Below are positions 10,558 through 20,203 of a DNA stretch of 49,329 bases, in pieces (positions within the stretch are counted from its first letter, which is position 1; each line of letters opens with the position of its first letter). The notes under the pieces are model-generated. The model had not been told where the DNA came from. It ran no database searches and saw only the letters and a list, made by a program, of their open reading frames with translations. The position numbers and the translations under genes are program-made. This DNA is from Candidatus Methanophagales archaeon. Lineage in GTDB: Archaea; Halobacteriota; Syntropharchaeia; Alkanophagales; Methanospirareceae. The DNA is taken from assembly GCA_013139985.1 (NCBI GenBank), contig WSZT01000064.1, forward strand, positions 1-49,329. The letters run 5' to 3'.

Positions 10558-10836
10558 ATGGAGATGACAACGATAAAGATACATGAGGAGGCAGTGGACA
10601 TCGTCAAGTCAGGCTTAGCAATTGAAGAGAATATATTGAAAATGAGTTTAGACGAATATACATCGGATTTGGAGAGTTTTGAGAGGAAATACAAAATGTC
10701 AAGTGAAGAGTTTATCCAAAAGTTTGAATCTGGGGATTTAGGTGACGATGCAGAGTGGTTTGATTTTCTGTTCGCTTACAGAGCTTACGAACACGTGAGA
10801 AAGAAGCTAAAGCTCATAGAAGAGATACAAATATGA
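10558..10836 (+). CDS. Putative antitoxin of a TumE/DUF6516-type toxin-antitoxin pair
   Basis: Small acidic protein with KYKMSSEEFIQKFESGDLGDDAEWFDF...; directly precedes the toxin-like ORF (6-bp gap). Confidence 0.65.
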   Translation: MEMTTIKIHEEAVDIVKSGLAIEENILKMSLDEYTSDLESFERKYKMSSEEFIQKFESGDLGDDAEWFDFLFAYRAYEHVRKKLKLIEEIQI

Positions 10837-10842
10837 CCTAAC

Positions 10843-11223
10843 ATGATTCGGGATTATTTTAGCGATGTGGAAAAGAAGTTGGAGGAAATTAAGTGGTTGA
10901 TAAAGAAGAAAATGATCAGTTTCAACTTAGTTTCCGAGGAAATGGGTATTATCAAAGGTAAAATCGTTTTTGTTAATAATTACGCCTTAGACTTCAGGGA
11001 ATTGGTATCGGTGGGGCATACCGATTATCGCTTCCATTTTATGAATAGAACTAATAGCGTAATTATGCGATGGGATAGTGCACCCCATCACAAAGAGATT
11101 ACCACTTTTCCATTTCATTTGCACACTCCAGAAGGCGTTATGGCATGTGACAAAGTAAACTTGATTGAAGTCATTGACATCGTTAAGGCGTTGATGTCAA
11201 AAAGCGGTAATGAAAGAAAATAA
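10843..11223 (+). CDS. Putative TumE/DUF6516-family toxin
   Basis: MIRDYFSDVEKKLEE...RGELVSVGH-like segment, YRFHFMNRTNSVIMRWDSAPHHKEITTFPFHLH typical of this family. Confidence 0.7.
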   Translation: MIRDYFSDVEKKLEEIKWLIKKKMISFNLVSEEMGIIKGKIVFVNNYALDFRELVSVGHTDYRFHFMNRTNSVIMRWDSAPHHKEITTFPFHLHTPEGVMACDKVNLIEVIDIVKALMSKSGNERK

Positions 11224-11230
11224 CTAATTC

Positions 11231-11263
11231 GGAGAATTTACCCAATACAAAGGGTATGTGCAT
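11231..11263. repeat. Right direct repeat flanking the TumE-type TA cassette
   Basis: ggagaatttacCCAATACAAAGGGTATgtgcat. Confidence 0.6.
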
Positions 11264-11331
11264 TATTTTCATCTATAAATTTTTCCTCTTTTATCCGCTT
11301 TTAAGACGAGGACAAGCTTTTCTTTTTTTCT

Positions 11332-11571
11332 CTACCTTTGGAAGTTCCTTAAGAAACTTCTCCACCCTTCTGTGAATTCTGACCTTGTAGCTCCTAGCTC
11401 TTCTGCTTCTATAAAGTCAGAGAGATCGCCACGGTTCACATCTCTCCTTGCTTCTTTTACCATCGCTCCCTCTTCACTCGTTAGCAAAGAATCATCCACA
11501 AGTTCCGCTAAGACGCCTTTTATATATTCCACATCTTGCCTCAAAATCCTTATCTCTTCTTCCAGCGCCAT
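11332..11571 (-). CDS. Orphan antitoxin-like protein; its 3' end overlaps a truncated RelE/ParE toxin relic in another frame
   Basis: MALEEEIRILRQDVEYIKGVLAELVDDSLLTSEEGAMVKEARRDVNRGDL...; the shifted frame of the 3' end reads YKVRIHRRVEKFLKELPKVEKKRK..., a RelE N-terminus. Confidence 0.55.
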   Translation of the reverse strand: MALEEEIRILRQDVEYIKGVLAELVDDSLLTSEEGAMVKEARRDVNRGDLSDFIEAEELGATRSEFTEGWRSFLRNFQR

Positions 11572-11800
11572 GAATATCTATTTCCCCCTCTCCCTATTTA
11601 TTATTTTTGATAATCAACAAGTTTATAAAAGTTTCCATAAAAAATGCTAAAACATTTGTTTGTGACTGTGATAAAGCTACATAAAGCGGTAACGATAAGC
11701 ATCTATTTTATAAAAGCATATAAATAAGTAAGATGGTTGTTTGTTGAAGACCGAGCAACGATTTCCGAGTGTTAGGAAATTAGCGACACAACTTCATCTT

Positions 11801-11900
11801 CACGATTCCGCGTAAAAATCCGCGTTATCTCGCTCTTGGTTAGTCTAACAAATACCCCCTTTGTATTTCTCGTGAAAATCTGTGTAATCTCGTGGTTTTT
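11801..11900. repeat. Degenerate repeat pair of the same family
   Basis: cgtaaaaatccgcgttatctcg and cgtgaaaatctgtgtaatctcg. Confidence 0.45.
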
Positions 11901-11931
11901 TTATTTGGTTATACAACACAAATACACCCTT

Positions 11932-14900
11932 TTATTCGTATCCACTAAGCGTATCCAAAATATCAAGCTCCTGACCCAGAGTTTCATCGCCAATATCGTT
12001 CATTTCATCCTCGAAATAACTGCTAAAGGCACTGAATAGCGCTTTATACTGTTCAGAAACCTGCAGCGGTATTGATTGCCGCTCCCACCTACCCAGCTCA
12101 ATAGGCGGTAGAATACCTTCTACCGCATTTACCGCTGGTTTCACTGTCTCGTTCCGCTCGATACTATCTCGCTCATCAATAATCCAGTTTTTAATAAGAT
12201 CTGCATATCGTGATAGTAAGATACCTTTTTGAATGCCGGAATTATCAAAGAAATCAGGCTCTTTTTCTTCTAATACTACCGTTGCCTCATCACTGCCAGA
12301 TACACCATTACGATCCTCGTAGCTTACGTTCAGTTTCAAACTATTTTCAGGCGATATTTTCCTCAACTTTAGCAATACTAACCCGCCTCTAGTCTCATTC
12401 CCCTCCTTTTTGGACGGGAAGAGTGTTTTAACCTTCATTATCTCGCCGGTCGCCTCGTTTGCTTCCGGAGAGCCATATACTTTCTCAATCTCATAACCGG
12501 ACGCATCCAAATTCAATTGCAAATCGAATACTAACGGAGTCACCATATACTCAAATTCATCATCCATCCGTTCTTTGAACTGCGTCGCAGAATGAACAGA
12601 ATAGTAATTCGCACCTCTGATCTTTGTTATATACTCCACGAGTTCGGTATTAAAATCCACGCCAATGCCTATGAAAGTTGTATATACATTCTTGTTAGCA
12701 TTAGCCTCAGTCATGCCGAGCAGACTTCCTTCATTCGTCTGCCCCAAATTTGGCATTGCATCGGTCAAGAATATGATCCTGTTCTCATATTCCGACTGGT
12801 TGACCTCTAAGAACTCATCGTATAATTCGGTCGCCATCTGCATTCCGGCAGACAGTCTCGTCCCGTCAGTGGCAGAAATTTCCAGTACATCGCCTTTTAG
12901 CTTCTGCATGTTCTTAGCTCCAACCAGAGATACGGGTTCGGCCAATTCCGCACCGGTATTAAAGAGCACTAGACCAAGCCGATCATCGTCTTCAAGATGG
13001 TCAAGAAGCGCAACAATAGCTGCTGCTGCTATTTCTATCTTGCTCTTTTCTGCGTCTTCCGTTTCATTAACGGCCACGCGATTGCCAAACCGGTCATAAT
13101 AATACTCGTCAAAAGAACTGCTCATTGAACCTGAAATATCTAATACTAGGACTAAATTCAGCTTCTTCCTCTGAAAATCGCTCTCAATTATACCCGAGTT
13201 CAGACCAACAGACAGGTAATACCCTAACACTTCTGAGACCGGGTCTTTGGATAGTGCATAGCTGTAAGAAGGACAGAATAGTTTCTGACATTCTGCCTTC
13301 TCGCCTGTGTCAAAATAATAATCATAAAATAAACCTTCATAGGTGATGTCTGTTGGAAGTGGTAAATATTCATTCCCGATATTTTCACGGAAATTGTTGA
13401 CATCTTTTGCACCACCAGTCGAAAAACCGATGTTTTTGCTAAAACTCGTACTATAACCGCCAAAATAGCTAGAGCCGGGACAGCATACCTCTTCATGAGT
13501 TACGCCCGCCCCTGAAGTAGGTGGAGGGTATAGAAGTGTCTTTGATCTGCAATTGTTCGTCTCGTTAAGCTCAGTAACAGTATTTTGATAATCCGCGCAT
13601 ATCGTTATGTTATCCCCGGGTGGAGTGTATGTCCAGTTGTAAGTAAAAGACCCTGTTCTCTCTGCTCCCGGCTCCAGCGATGCAACATAACTAGATGCTT
13701 CGAAAACACCCTCAACAGTTAGCGAAGTGTAACTAGCCCCCGCATTTGCTGTGCCTTGGTTCTTTATCTTATAATATATTGTGCTCCCAGCACGCCAAAT
13801 ATCTATAATCACTAAATCATGATCTGAGATAACGCAGGATCGGAAACTTTTTGTATCCGAATAATTTGAAACGCTATATCTCTCTACGTTTGTTGCCTCG
13901 ATATATACAACATCACTTTCTGTGACCCTGACAACACCCGTAACAATCACTCTTTCGCCTACATCATCAGGATAATAATCTAACCCCGAACTCTTCCCGG
14001 TTACGTATATAATATCCGTAATCTCCGTCCCATCACGAACGCACCAGTCGCTCCTTGTTACTCCGGGACCACTCACTCCTGAGCAGTTCCAGCCACGGTA
14101 TTCGCCGTCTATTATTACTTTTTGACCTTCATAGAACTCCGTATCTCTAACGATATCGCCAATAGCTGCATGTTGCACGATTTTAGATTTGTCCCATAGC
14201 CCAAAATTCGTTATCACCGTAACGAATGACTCATTAATAAGAGCACCTGTTTCTTCGGATCGCTTTACCGAACCCTTGGTTTCCTGCCATTCGTCACCCG
14301 GGTTTAGGACTCTGGTCTCAGTGCCAAACATGATTTTCGCGCTGCCATCAGCATTAATTGCCCTGATTGTCAACTCGGAATCGCTAAAAGGGAGGCTGTA
14401 AAATCCGGTAAGTCCACTAGCTGCTCCGCCTCCTGTTCCATTGATCACGTTTAATGAAGTACCACTACCATATATGCCCACTAATGAGTCGTTCACCCGG
14501 ACTCTTGAAACACTATAAGGGTAAAGTTCACCCACAGAAGCATTGTAGTCATAGGTTGGTTTATCGATCCAAAGACAAAAATCGCCGTCTAATACCTCCA
14601 CTATCCTCTGTGTCAATTTCTCTATGAAGCTGTATTTGTCTGCTGGTATCGAGCAATACCGAGACACTAGCGGGTAATTATCCGTTGCATTTGCATCACC
14701 GCCAATACACTTATAGGGCTTATCCCATATCCCATCGCCGTCACATATCTGATCCTGATTCGCACCACATAAAATATCTTCCGGATCTTCGTTATACTCC
14801 GCTTTGTATTCCTCTATGTAATCACCCCAATAATTACCTCCCGAAGTATAACTGCTGTTCCATGCGTTAGTACCTGTGTTATCATATGCCTGGTTAGTGT

Positions 14901-16020
14901 TGTTTACGATGTCGTTATGATAGATGGAGTTATTGGAAGAATTCCGCAACCGGAAACCATAAAAATTGTTCGAGACATTATTGTTCGATATAATGCAATT
15001 ATTTGTCGAATTGAGATGTATACCCGCTCTCAGCAATTCATCTGCACCCTGCACAGTGAACCCGCTTATATTTACATAATCAGCAGTCACATTAAAGACA
15101 TTCGCGTCTGAATCCGCAGCCCGAACAACAGTATCCGCGGGATTTCCAGATGTTGAGTTGATCGTTAGAGATTTATTCACAATTACATTCGCTCTGTACG
15201 TGCCGGAATCAACGTTAATTACATGTCCATTTAACGTTTCAGGGGCATCTATTGCGGCTTGAATTGTTACAAAGTCTTCGCCTGTGTTGAGATTATGGAC
15301 TTTCGTAATAATAGGCGTCATATGTATCGTAAAATTAGAGATCGGTTGTGGACCACAGCAAAATTCTTCGGTGCATCCCGGATTAGCAGGAGCTTCTCCA
15401 GAATGAAAGGTAATGCTGATACTGTATCTTTCATTAGGATATACATAACTCTGATTTGGATACAACAACGTACTGACGTCGTTATCATTAGTTATATTTA
15501 CCGTGGTGTACTCCGCTTCACAATTGCAGCCATAACATTGTGAACAATTAGGCGTATTCACATAGGTTATCCTATAGTCCCCTAATAATGGTGGGTAATG
15601 CTTTCCGCCTTCTGGATAACTGCAGAACCAAGTGCTTGCAGGATCACCGTAAATATCTGTTATGACCTTAAAATTTCCTGCGCTTGTTATTATCCTTGCC
15701 AGAGTAACCCACTTACCTCCAGGAGTGCCGAGACTATGTGCTTCCACATAATCGCCCACATTTAGCTCATTCAATGCATTTTCATTTGGTGGCACGCCTT
15801 CTAGAGTACAATTGCAGGGTGACCATTCTGGTCCCGTTCCACCGTATATATAGTCCGCTTGAATAGTGATTGTATTATGCTCTATGTCCTTGCTAATTAC
15901 TGTCCCCATATGGTCATATGGACGAAGTACAGCATTAACGCCCGGTATAATCGCCGGCATCGCGCTTATTAGAATCGCAATCGCCACAAAACAACTCAAA
16001 ACTTTCCACAATTTCTTCAT
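11932..16020 (-). CDS. Large secreted multidomain protein: beta-helix (NosD-like), OB-fold-like, CARDB-like and VWA domains
   Basis: Signal peptide; NNCIISNNNVSNNFYGFRLRNSSNNSIYHNDI repeats; CARDB-like segment; VWA with MIDAS LVLDISGSMSSS. Confidence 0.9.
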   Translation of the reverse strand: MKKLWKVLSCFVAIAILISAMPAIIPGVNAVLRPYDHMGTVISKDIEHNTITIQADYIYGGTGPEWSPCNCTLEGVPPNENALNELNVGDYVEAHSLGTPGGKWVTLARIITSAGNFKVITDIYGDPASTWFCSYPEGGKHYPPLLGDYRITYVNTPNCSQCYGCNCEAEYTTVNITNDNDVSTLLYPNQSYVYPNERYSISITFHSGEAPANPGCTEEFCCGPQPISNFTIHMTPIITKVHNLNTGEDFVTIQAAIDAPETLNGHVINVDSGTYRANVIVNKSLTINSTSGNPADTVVRAADSDANVFNVTADYVNISGFTVQGADELLRAGIHLNSTNNCIISNNNVSNNFYGFRLRNSSNNSIYHNDIVNNTNQAYDNTGTNAWNSSYTSGGNYWGDYIEEYKAEYNEDPEDILCGANQDQICDGDGIWDKPYKCIGGDANATDNYPLVSRYCSIPADKYSFIEKLTQRIVEVLDGDFCLWIDKPTYDYNASVGELYPYSVSRVRVNDSLVGIYGSGTSLNVINGTGGGAASGLTGFYSLPFSDSELTIRAINADGSAKIMFGTETRVLNPGDEWQETKGSVKRSEETGALINESFVTVITNFGLWDKSKIVQHAAIGDIVRDTEFYEGQKVIIDGEYRGWNCSGVSGPGVTRSDWCVRDGTEITDIIYVTGKSSGLDYYPDDVGERVIVTGVVRVTESDVVYIEATNVERYSVSNYSDTKSFRSCVISDHDLVIIDIWRAGSTIYYKIKNQGTANAGASYTSLTVEGVFEASSYVASLEPGAERTGSFTYNWTYTPPGDNITICADYQNTVTELNETNNCRSKTLLYPPPTSGAGVTHEEVCCPGSSYFGGYSTSFSKNIGFSTGGAKDVNNFRENIGNEYLPLPTDITYEGLFYDYYFDTGEKAECQKLFCPSYSYALSKDPVSEVLGYYLSVGLNSGIIESDFQRKKLNLVLVLDISGSMSSSFDEYYYDRFGNRVAVNETEDAEKSKIEIAAAAIVALLDHLEDDDRLGLVLFNTGAELAEPVSLVGAKNMQKLKGDVLEISATDGTRLSAGMQMATELYDEFLEVNQSEYENRIIFLTDAMPNLGQTNEGSLLGMTEANANKNVYTTFIGIGVDFNTELVEYITKIRGANYYSVHSATQFKERMDDEFEYMVTPLVFDLQLNLDASGYEIEKVYGSPEANEATGEIMKVKTLFPSKKEGNETRGGLVLLKLRKISPENSLKLNVSYEDRNGVSGSDEATVVLEEKEPDFFDNSGIQKGILLSRYADLIKNWIIDERDSIERNETVKPAVNAVEGILPPIELGRWERQSIPLQVSEQYKALFSAFSSYFEDEMNDIGDETLGQELDILDTLSGYE

Positions 16021-16093
16021 TCTTTTATCCCCTCCCCCAAAGCTAAGATTTTATCCACGCTAAACTAAATGAGACAATAAAGATAAGATAGTA

Positions 16094-17005
16094 ATGGTAG
16101 TTAAATATTTAAAACTTCCGATTACCCTCATACATTTAGACGGGGAAATTATCACAACGGAAACTTTTTTTTTATACTCCCAGCCCAAAATAAACTTTAT
16201 GATAAGACTAAAAGAAGGCGAACTCGTGCATCTGCTAGACAAAAAGGGCAGAAGATACCCTATCTTGTTGAAAGCAGGTTCCTCTTTCACTTTCACCCGA
16301 GGCACGATTTCACATGATTCTATAATTGGATTGGAAGAAGGAAGTGTTGTAATATCGCCCTACAACGAACAACTTCTGGTACTCAGGCCAACTTTAGCGG
16401 AATATCTATCTCGGATGAAGAAAGGATCGCAGATAATCTATCCCAAGGACATAGGTGCCATTCTAATGCTTGCCGACATATTCCCGGGTGCGAATGTGTT
16501 AGAGGCGGGAACAGGTTCAGGGGCCCTTACGATAGCGTTGTTACGTGCTGTGGGCAGGGACGGGAAAGTGATTTCGTATGAAAGGCGGAATGAATTCGCA
16601 GCGATTGCAAACAGAAACATAGAAACTTTCTTCGAGCAGGTAGGGATTGCCGGAAAACCGGGAACCTGGGAATTAAAGGAGCGGGACATCTATGAGGGGA
16701 TAGAAGAAAGCGATTTGGATAGAATAATATTGGACCTCACAGAGCCCTGGAGAGCGTTAATGCACGTAGAACAATCGCTTAGAAACGGTGGAATACTCCT
16801 TTGCTATAATCCCACAGTACTGCAGATCTTCAAGCTATCGAAACGGTTGGAAACGAAATATGGGCAAAGCTTTCGTGTGATGGGTATTTATGAGCTTAGC
16901 ATGAGGGAATGGGAGATAAAAGGGAGAAGCATGCGACCCGAGCATAAAATGATTGCTCATACGGGGTTTATCTTTGTTGCGCGGAAGTGTTCTACCACAA
17001 CGTGA
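16094..17005 (+). CDS. trmI: tRNA (adenine-N1)-methyltransferase, archaeal TrmI type
   Basis: QIIYPKDIGAILMLADIFPGANVLEAGTGSGALTIALLRAVG...DRIILDLTEPWRAL. Confidence 0.93.
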   Translation: MVVKYLKLPITLIHLDGEIITTETFFLYSQPKINFMIRLKEGELVHLLDKKGRRYPILLKAGSSFTFTRGTISHDSIIGLEEGSVVISPYNEQLLVLRPTLAEYLSRMKKGSQIIYPKDIGAILMLADIFPGANVLEAGTGSGALTIALLRAVGRDGKVISYERRNEFAAIANRNIETFFEQVGIAGKPGTWELKERDIYEGIEESDLDRIILDLTEPWRALMHVEQSLRNGGILLCYNPTVLQIFKLSKRLETKYGQSFRVMGIYELSMREWEIKGRSMRPEHKMIAHTGFIFVARKCSTTT

Positions 17006-17388
17006 AAGCTATTATAAACATCTTCTTTTAGCTCGGTTAAGCTAGTAGAAAAGAACAAATGACTTTTGCATGCGCAATCCGAGCATCCGAAGTTTTTTAT
17101 GCTTTTCAAGTGCAAGTTCGCAGCTATTTCGCATTCTTTCCGCTCGACCGTTTCTGCGAATATAACTTCTCTTACTTCTACCCCCTGGCTCGCTAAGAAG
17201 TAATCAATATGCCAGTGCATTTTCTTGCGCGTCACACGCAAGTGTCTACCTACTCTCTGCTCCAATCCTGAAAGAGCGGAGCCAACATAGGCATAAAAAC
17301 CTTTTTTGAACTCTATACCACCCATTTTGCCTATCTCTACCAGACTATCGGCATGGTTTTCTAATATTAGCACGTAGATGCCTTTCAT
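16957..17388 (-). CDS. DUF123 / GIY-YIG-like nuclease family protein
   Basis: MKGIYVLILENHADSLVEIGKMGGIEFKKGFYAYVGSALSGLEQRVGRHLR...KMHWHIDYFL. Confidence 0.88.
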   Translation of the reverse strand: MKGIYVLILENHADSLVEIGKMGGIEFKKGFYAYVGSALSGLEQRVGRHLRVTRKKMHWHIDYFLASQGVEVREVIFAETVERKECEIAANLHLKSIKNFGCSDCACKSHLFFSTSLTELKEDVYNSFHVVVEHFRATKINPV

Positions 17389-17410
17389 TTGTTCGTTATA
17401 TTTGGATACA

Positions 17411-17420
17411 GGGGGGGGGG
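17411..17420. repeat. Poly-G tract (G10)
   Basis: tggataca gggggggggg atacta in the spacer between divergent genes. Confidence 0.9.
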
Positions 17421-17522
17421 ATACTATTTAAAAACTTTGCAAGCTCAAACATTTAAGTATCTGCACCCACATAGATATTACAACTACTAACTAAGATGTG
17501 GTACAATTAAAAAGACAAATAG

Positions 17523-17927
17523 ATGGTTGAAATGGATATATCAAAAGAGAAGAAGGTAAGAGAGGTGATGACGCGAGGTGTTATTACTGTAGCGCACGAC
17601 ACGCCCGTGAATGAAATTGTCAAAATCCTGGTGAGGAAGGACATATCCGGTATTGCGGTAACTGCGCCCGATAACGAGGCAGTGGGTGTTATATCTGAGA
17701 TAGACATCATAAAATTCATGGACAAGGATTGGAGCATCTTAACGGCAGAGGATGTTATGTCCCACTTCGTGAGGGCAATAGACCCGGAAACAACGCTAAG
17801 GAGAGCCGCAGATACTATGAAGGAGTTGAACATACATAGATTATTAGTACTCTCTCTAAGTCCCGCTCCAGGCGTACCCATAGGGATATTATCTGCGAGT
17901 GATATACTGAGAGCGATTGTCAAGTGA
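17523..17927 (+). CDS. CBS-domain pair protein
   Basis: VREVMTRGVITVAHDTPVNEIVKILVRKDISGIAVT...AEDVMSHFVRAIDPETTLRRAADTMKELNIHRLLVL. Confidence 0.92.
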   Translation: MVEMDISKEKKVREVMTRGVITVAHDTPVNEIVKILVRKDISGIAVTAPDNEAVGVISEIDIIKFMDKDWSILTAEDVMSHFVRAIDPETTLRRAADTMKELNIHRLLVLSLSPAPGVPIGILSASDILRAIVK

Positions 17928-17966
17928 AAAGATTAATTTAATCAGAATGGATAGATATATAATTGT

Positions 17967-18887
17967 ATGGACAAGTGGAAAGGGTACGTAGAGCGGATAG
18001 AAAGGTTAAAGCGTAGGAAAAACGCAATAATTTTAGCTCATAACTACCAGCGGGCAGAAGTTCAGGATATAGCGGAGTTTGTTGGCGACTCCTTAGAGCT
18101 TGCGAGGAAGGCGGTAGATACGACCTCAGATATTATAATCTTCTGCGGCGTTGATTTCATGGCAGAAACCGCGGCGATACTGAATCCCGATAAAAGAGTA
18201 TTTATTCCTGATCTTGGTGCGATATGCCCAATGGCACAGCAATTACCGGCAGATGATTTGCTTCTAGCAAAGCGAGAGCATCCGGACGCCGAGGTTGTGC
18301 TCTACGTAAACACACTTGCAGAAAGTAAGGTGCTCGCTGACTGCATCTGCACCTCTGCAAATGCTCAGGAGATAGTTAGGGCTATGGACACATCAACTAT
18401 CCTCTTTGGTCCTGACCACAATTTAGCATATCACGCACAAAAGGCAACCACAAAGCGGATTATTGCGGTGCCCGAACATGGGCTCTGCCCATCACATCAT
18501 CAGATAGTATTAGAGGATTTAATGAATGCGAAGGAAGCGCACCCAGAAGCTAAAATCGCCGTTCATCCCGAGTGCATTCCCGAAGTTCAAGACAACGCGG
18601 ATTATATCGCTTCAACGAGTGGCATGGTGAAAATTTGCAATGAAGTGGCGGATACGGAATTCTTGATCGGCACAGAAATCGGGCTACTGCATAGGCTCAA
18701 GAAGGAATTGCCGGGAAAGGAATTTTATCCCATCTCCGATACCGCAGTCTGTCCGCAGATGAAGATACACACTTTGGCGAAGATAGAAGCGGCATTAGAG
18801 AAGGAGAAGCCCGAAGTTGTTGTTAAGAAAGAAATTATGGATAAGGCGAGGAAACCTATTGAGCGGATGCTTGAAATATCAAAATAA
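17967..18887 (+). CDS. nadA: Quinolinate synthase A
   Basis: AIILAHNYQRAEVQDIAEFVGDSLELARKA...FCGVDFMAETAAILNPDKRV with conserved cysteines. Confidence 0.97.
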   Translation: MDKWKGYVERIERLKRRKNAIILAHNYQRAEVQDIAEFVGDSLELARKAVDTTSDIIIFCGVDFMAETAAILNPDKRVFIPDLGAICPMAQQLPADDLLLAKREHPDAEVVLYVNTLAESKVLADCICTSANAQEIVRAMDTSTILFGPDHNLAYHAQKATTKRIIAVPEHGLCPSHHQIVLEDLMNAKEAHPEAKIAVHPECIPEVQDNADYIASTSGMVKICNEVADTEFLIGTEIGLLHRLKKELPGKEFYPISDTAVCPQMKIHTLAKIEAALEKEKPEVVVKKEIMDKARKPIERMLEISK

Positions 18888-18899
18888 GCACATTCTTTT

Positions 18900-20042
18900 T
18901 CATCGTAACTCGTCTCGCGCTATCACCAGTCTCTGTATCTCCGAGGTGCCAACAGCAATGCTAAGTATCTTCGCATCTCGATAATACCGTTCCGCAGGGC
19001 ATTCCTTCGTGCAGCCATAGCCGCCGTGGATTTGCACTGTGTTTGTAGCGGCTCTTTGCGCAACTTCCGAGGCATAAAGCTTAGCAATTGACGCATATTT
19101 TGTGATCTTCTCGCCTTTATCCGCGAGATGAGCCGCTTTGTAGGTGAGTAATCTCGCTGCTTCTACTTCCACGGCCATGTCTGCGAGCATAAATTGAACT
19201 GCCTGGAAATTAGCAATTGGTTGTGATGATTGTCTTCGCTCTTTTGCATACTTCTTGGAGAGGTCCAGGCAAGCTTGAGTAATGCCGACCCCAACGCTAC
19301 TCATTGCTATTCTATCCCTGTCCAGAGTACCCATCGCTATTTTGAATCCGTCGCCTTCGCTGCCAAGCAAGTTCTCCTCAGGAACTCTACAATCATTGAA
19401 CTTCAACCCGCCAACAATACAACTACGCATACCCAGCATATCGTCGATGCCCGCAAAAGAGAATCCTTTTGTCCCTTTCTCCACGATGAAAGCACTCATC
19501 CCGGCCCTTTTTTTGCCCTTATCCGTATATGCAAAAACAATGTATATATCTGCAACAGAGGTATTCGTGATATACGCCTTTCTACCGTTCAGCAGATATT
19601 CATCACCTTCATGAACAGCATTTGTATCAATAGCGGTGGGATCGGAACCTGCACTGGGCTCGGTTAAAGCGAATGCCCCCAACTTCGTACCTTCACACAG
19701 GGGCCTGAGATATTTCTGTTTCTGCTCCTCTGTACCTGCGTAGTAGATGGGGAATATTGTGATGAGCCCGGCAGAGCTTAGAAACCCAATGCTTGCACTT
19801 GCTCTTGAAAGCTCTTCGACCACAGCTACATAGCTCGCCATCGTAGCACTTGCACCGCCGTATTTTCGTGGAAAAGGAATACCATAAAGTTTTAGCTCGG
19901 CCATCCTCTTCACTAAATCTCGCGGGAACTTCCCTTTTTTGTCTATCTCGGCCGCTCTTGGCATTATCTCTATCTCTGCAAACTGCCTCGCTATGCGCTG
20001 AAACGCCTTCTCACTCTCTTTTAATTCAAATTCCATTCCCAT
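18900..20042 (-). CDS. Acyl-CoA dehydrogenase (the ORF track extends to 20168; homology begins near 20042/20036)
   Basis: AFALTEPSAGSDPTAIDTNAV, YITNTSVADIYIVFAYTD, QFMLADMAVEVEAARLLTYKAA, QIHGGYGCTKECPAERYYRDAKI. Confidence 0.95.
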   Translation of the reverse strand: MGMEFELKESEKAFQRIARQFAEIEIMPRAAEIDKKGKFPRDLVKRMAELKLYGIPFPRKYGGASATMASYVAVVEELSRASASIGFLSSAGLITIFPIYYAGTEEQKQKYLRPLCEGTKLGAFALTEPSAGSDPTAIDTNAVHEGDEYLLNGRKAYITNTSVADIYIVFAYTDKGKKRAGMSAFIVEKGTKGFSFAGIDDMLGMRSCIVGGLKFNDCRVPEENLLGSEGDGFKIAMGTLDRDRIAMSSVGVGITQACLDLSKKYAKERRQSSQPIANFQAVQFMLADMAVEVEAARLLTYKAAHLADKGEKITKYASIAKLYASEVAQRAATNTVQIHGGYGCTKECPAERYYRDAKILSIAVGTSEIQRLVIARDELR

Positions 20043-20203
20043 CACCACAAACCGTTCATTAATAAAGAAAGCTTTACCAAAGAAATCTTTTATTAAAGGT
20101 GCATATAAATAAAGAAAGAAAGTGAAGATAAAAAAGTTAGCGAGTGTAAGTTGCCTGGGAGTAAGCAACCGTTAAACCCAATCAAAAGAAGGAGGAAAAG
20201 AAA

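Noticed and set aside
20043-20168. N-terminal extension of the acyl-CoA dehydrogenase ([22 protein letters not shown]...)
   Set aside because: Not part of the ACAD family; hydrophobic leader derives from the AT-rich promoter spacer, so the start was moved to 20042.
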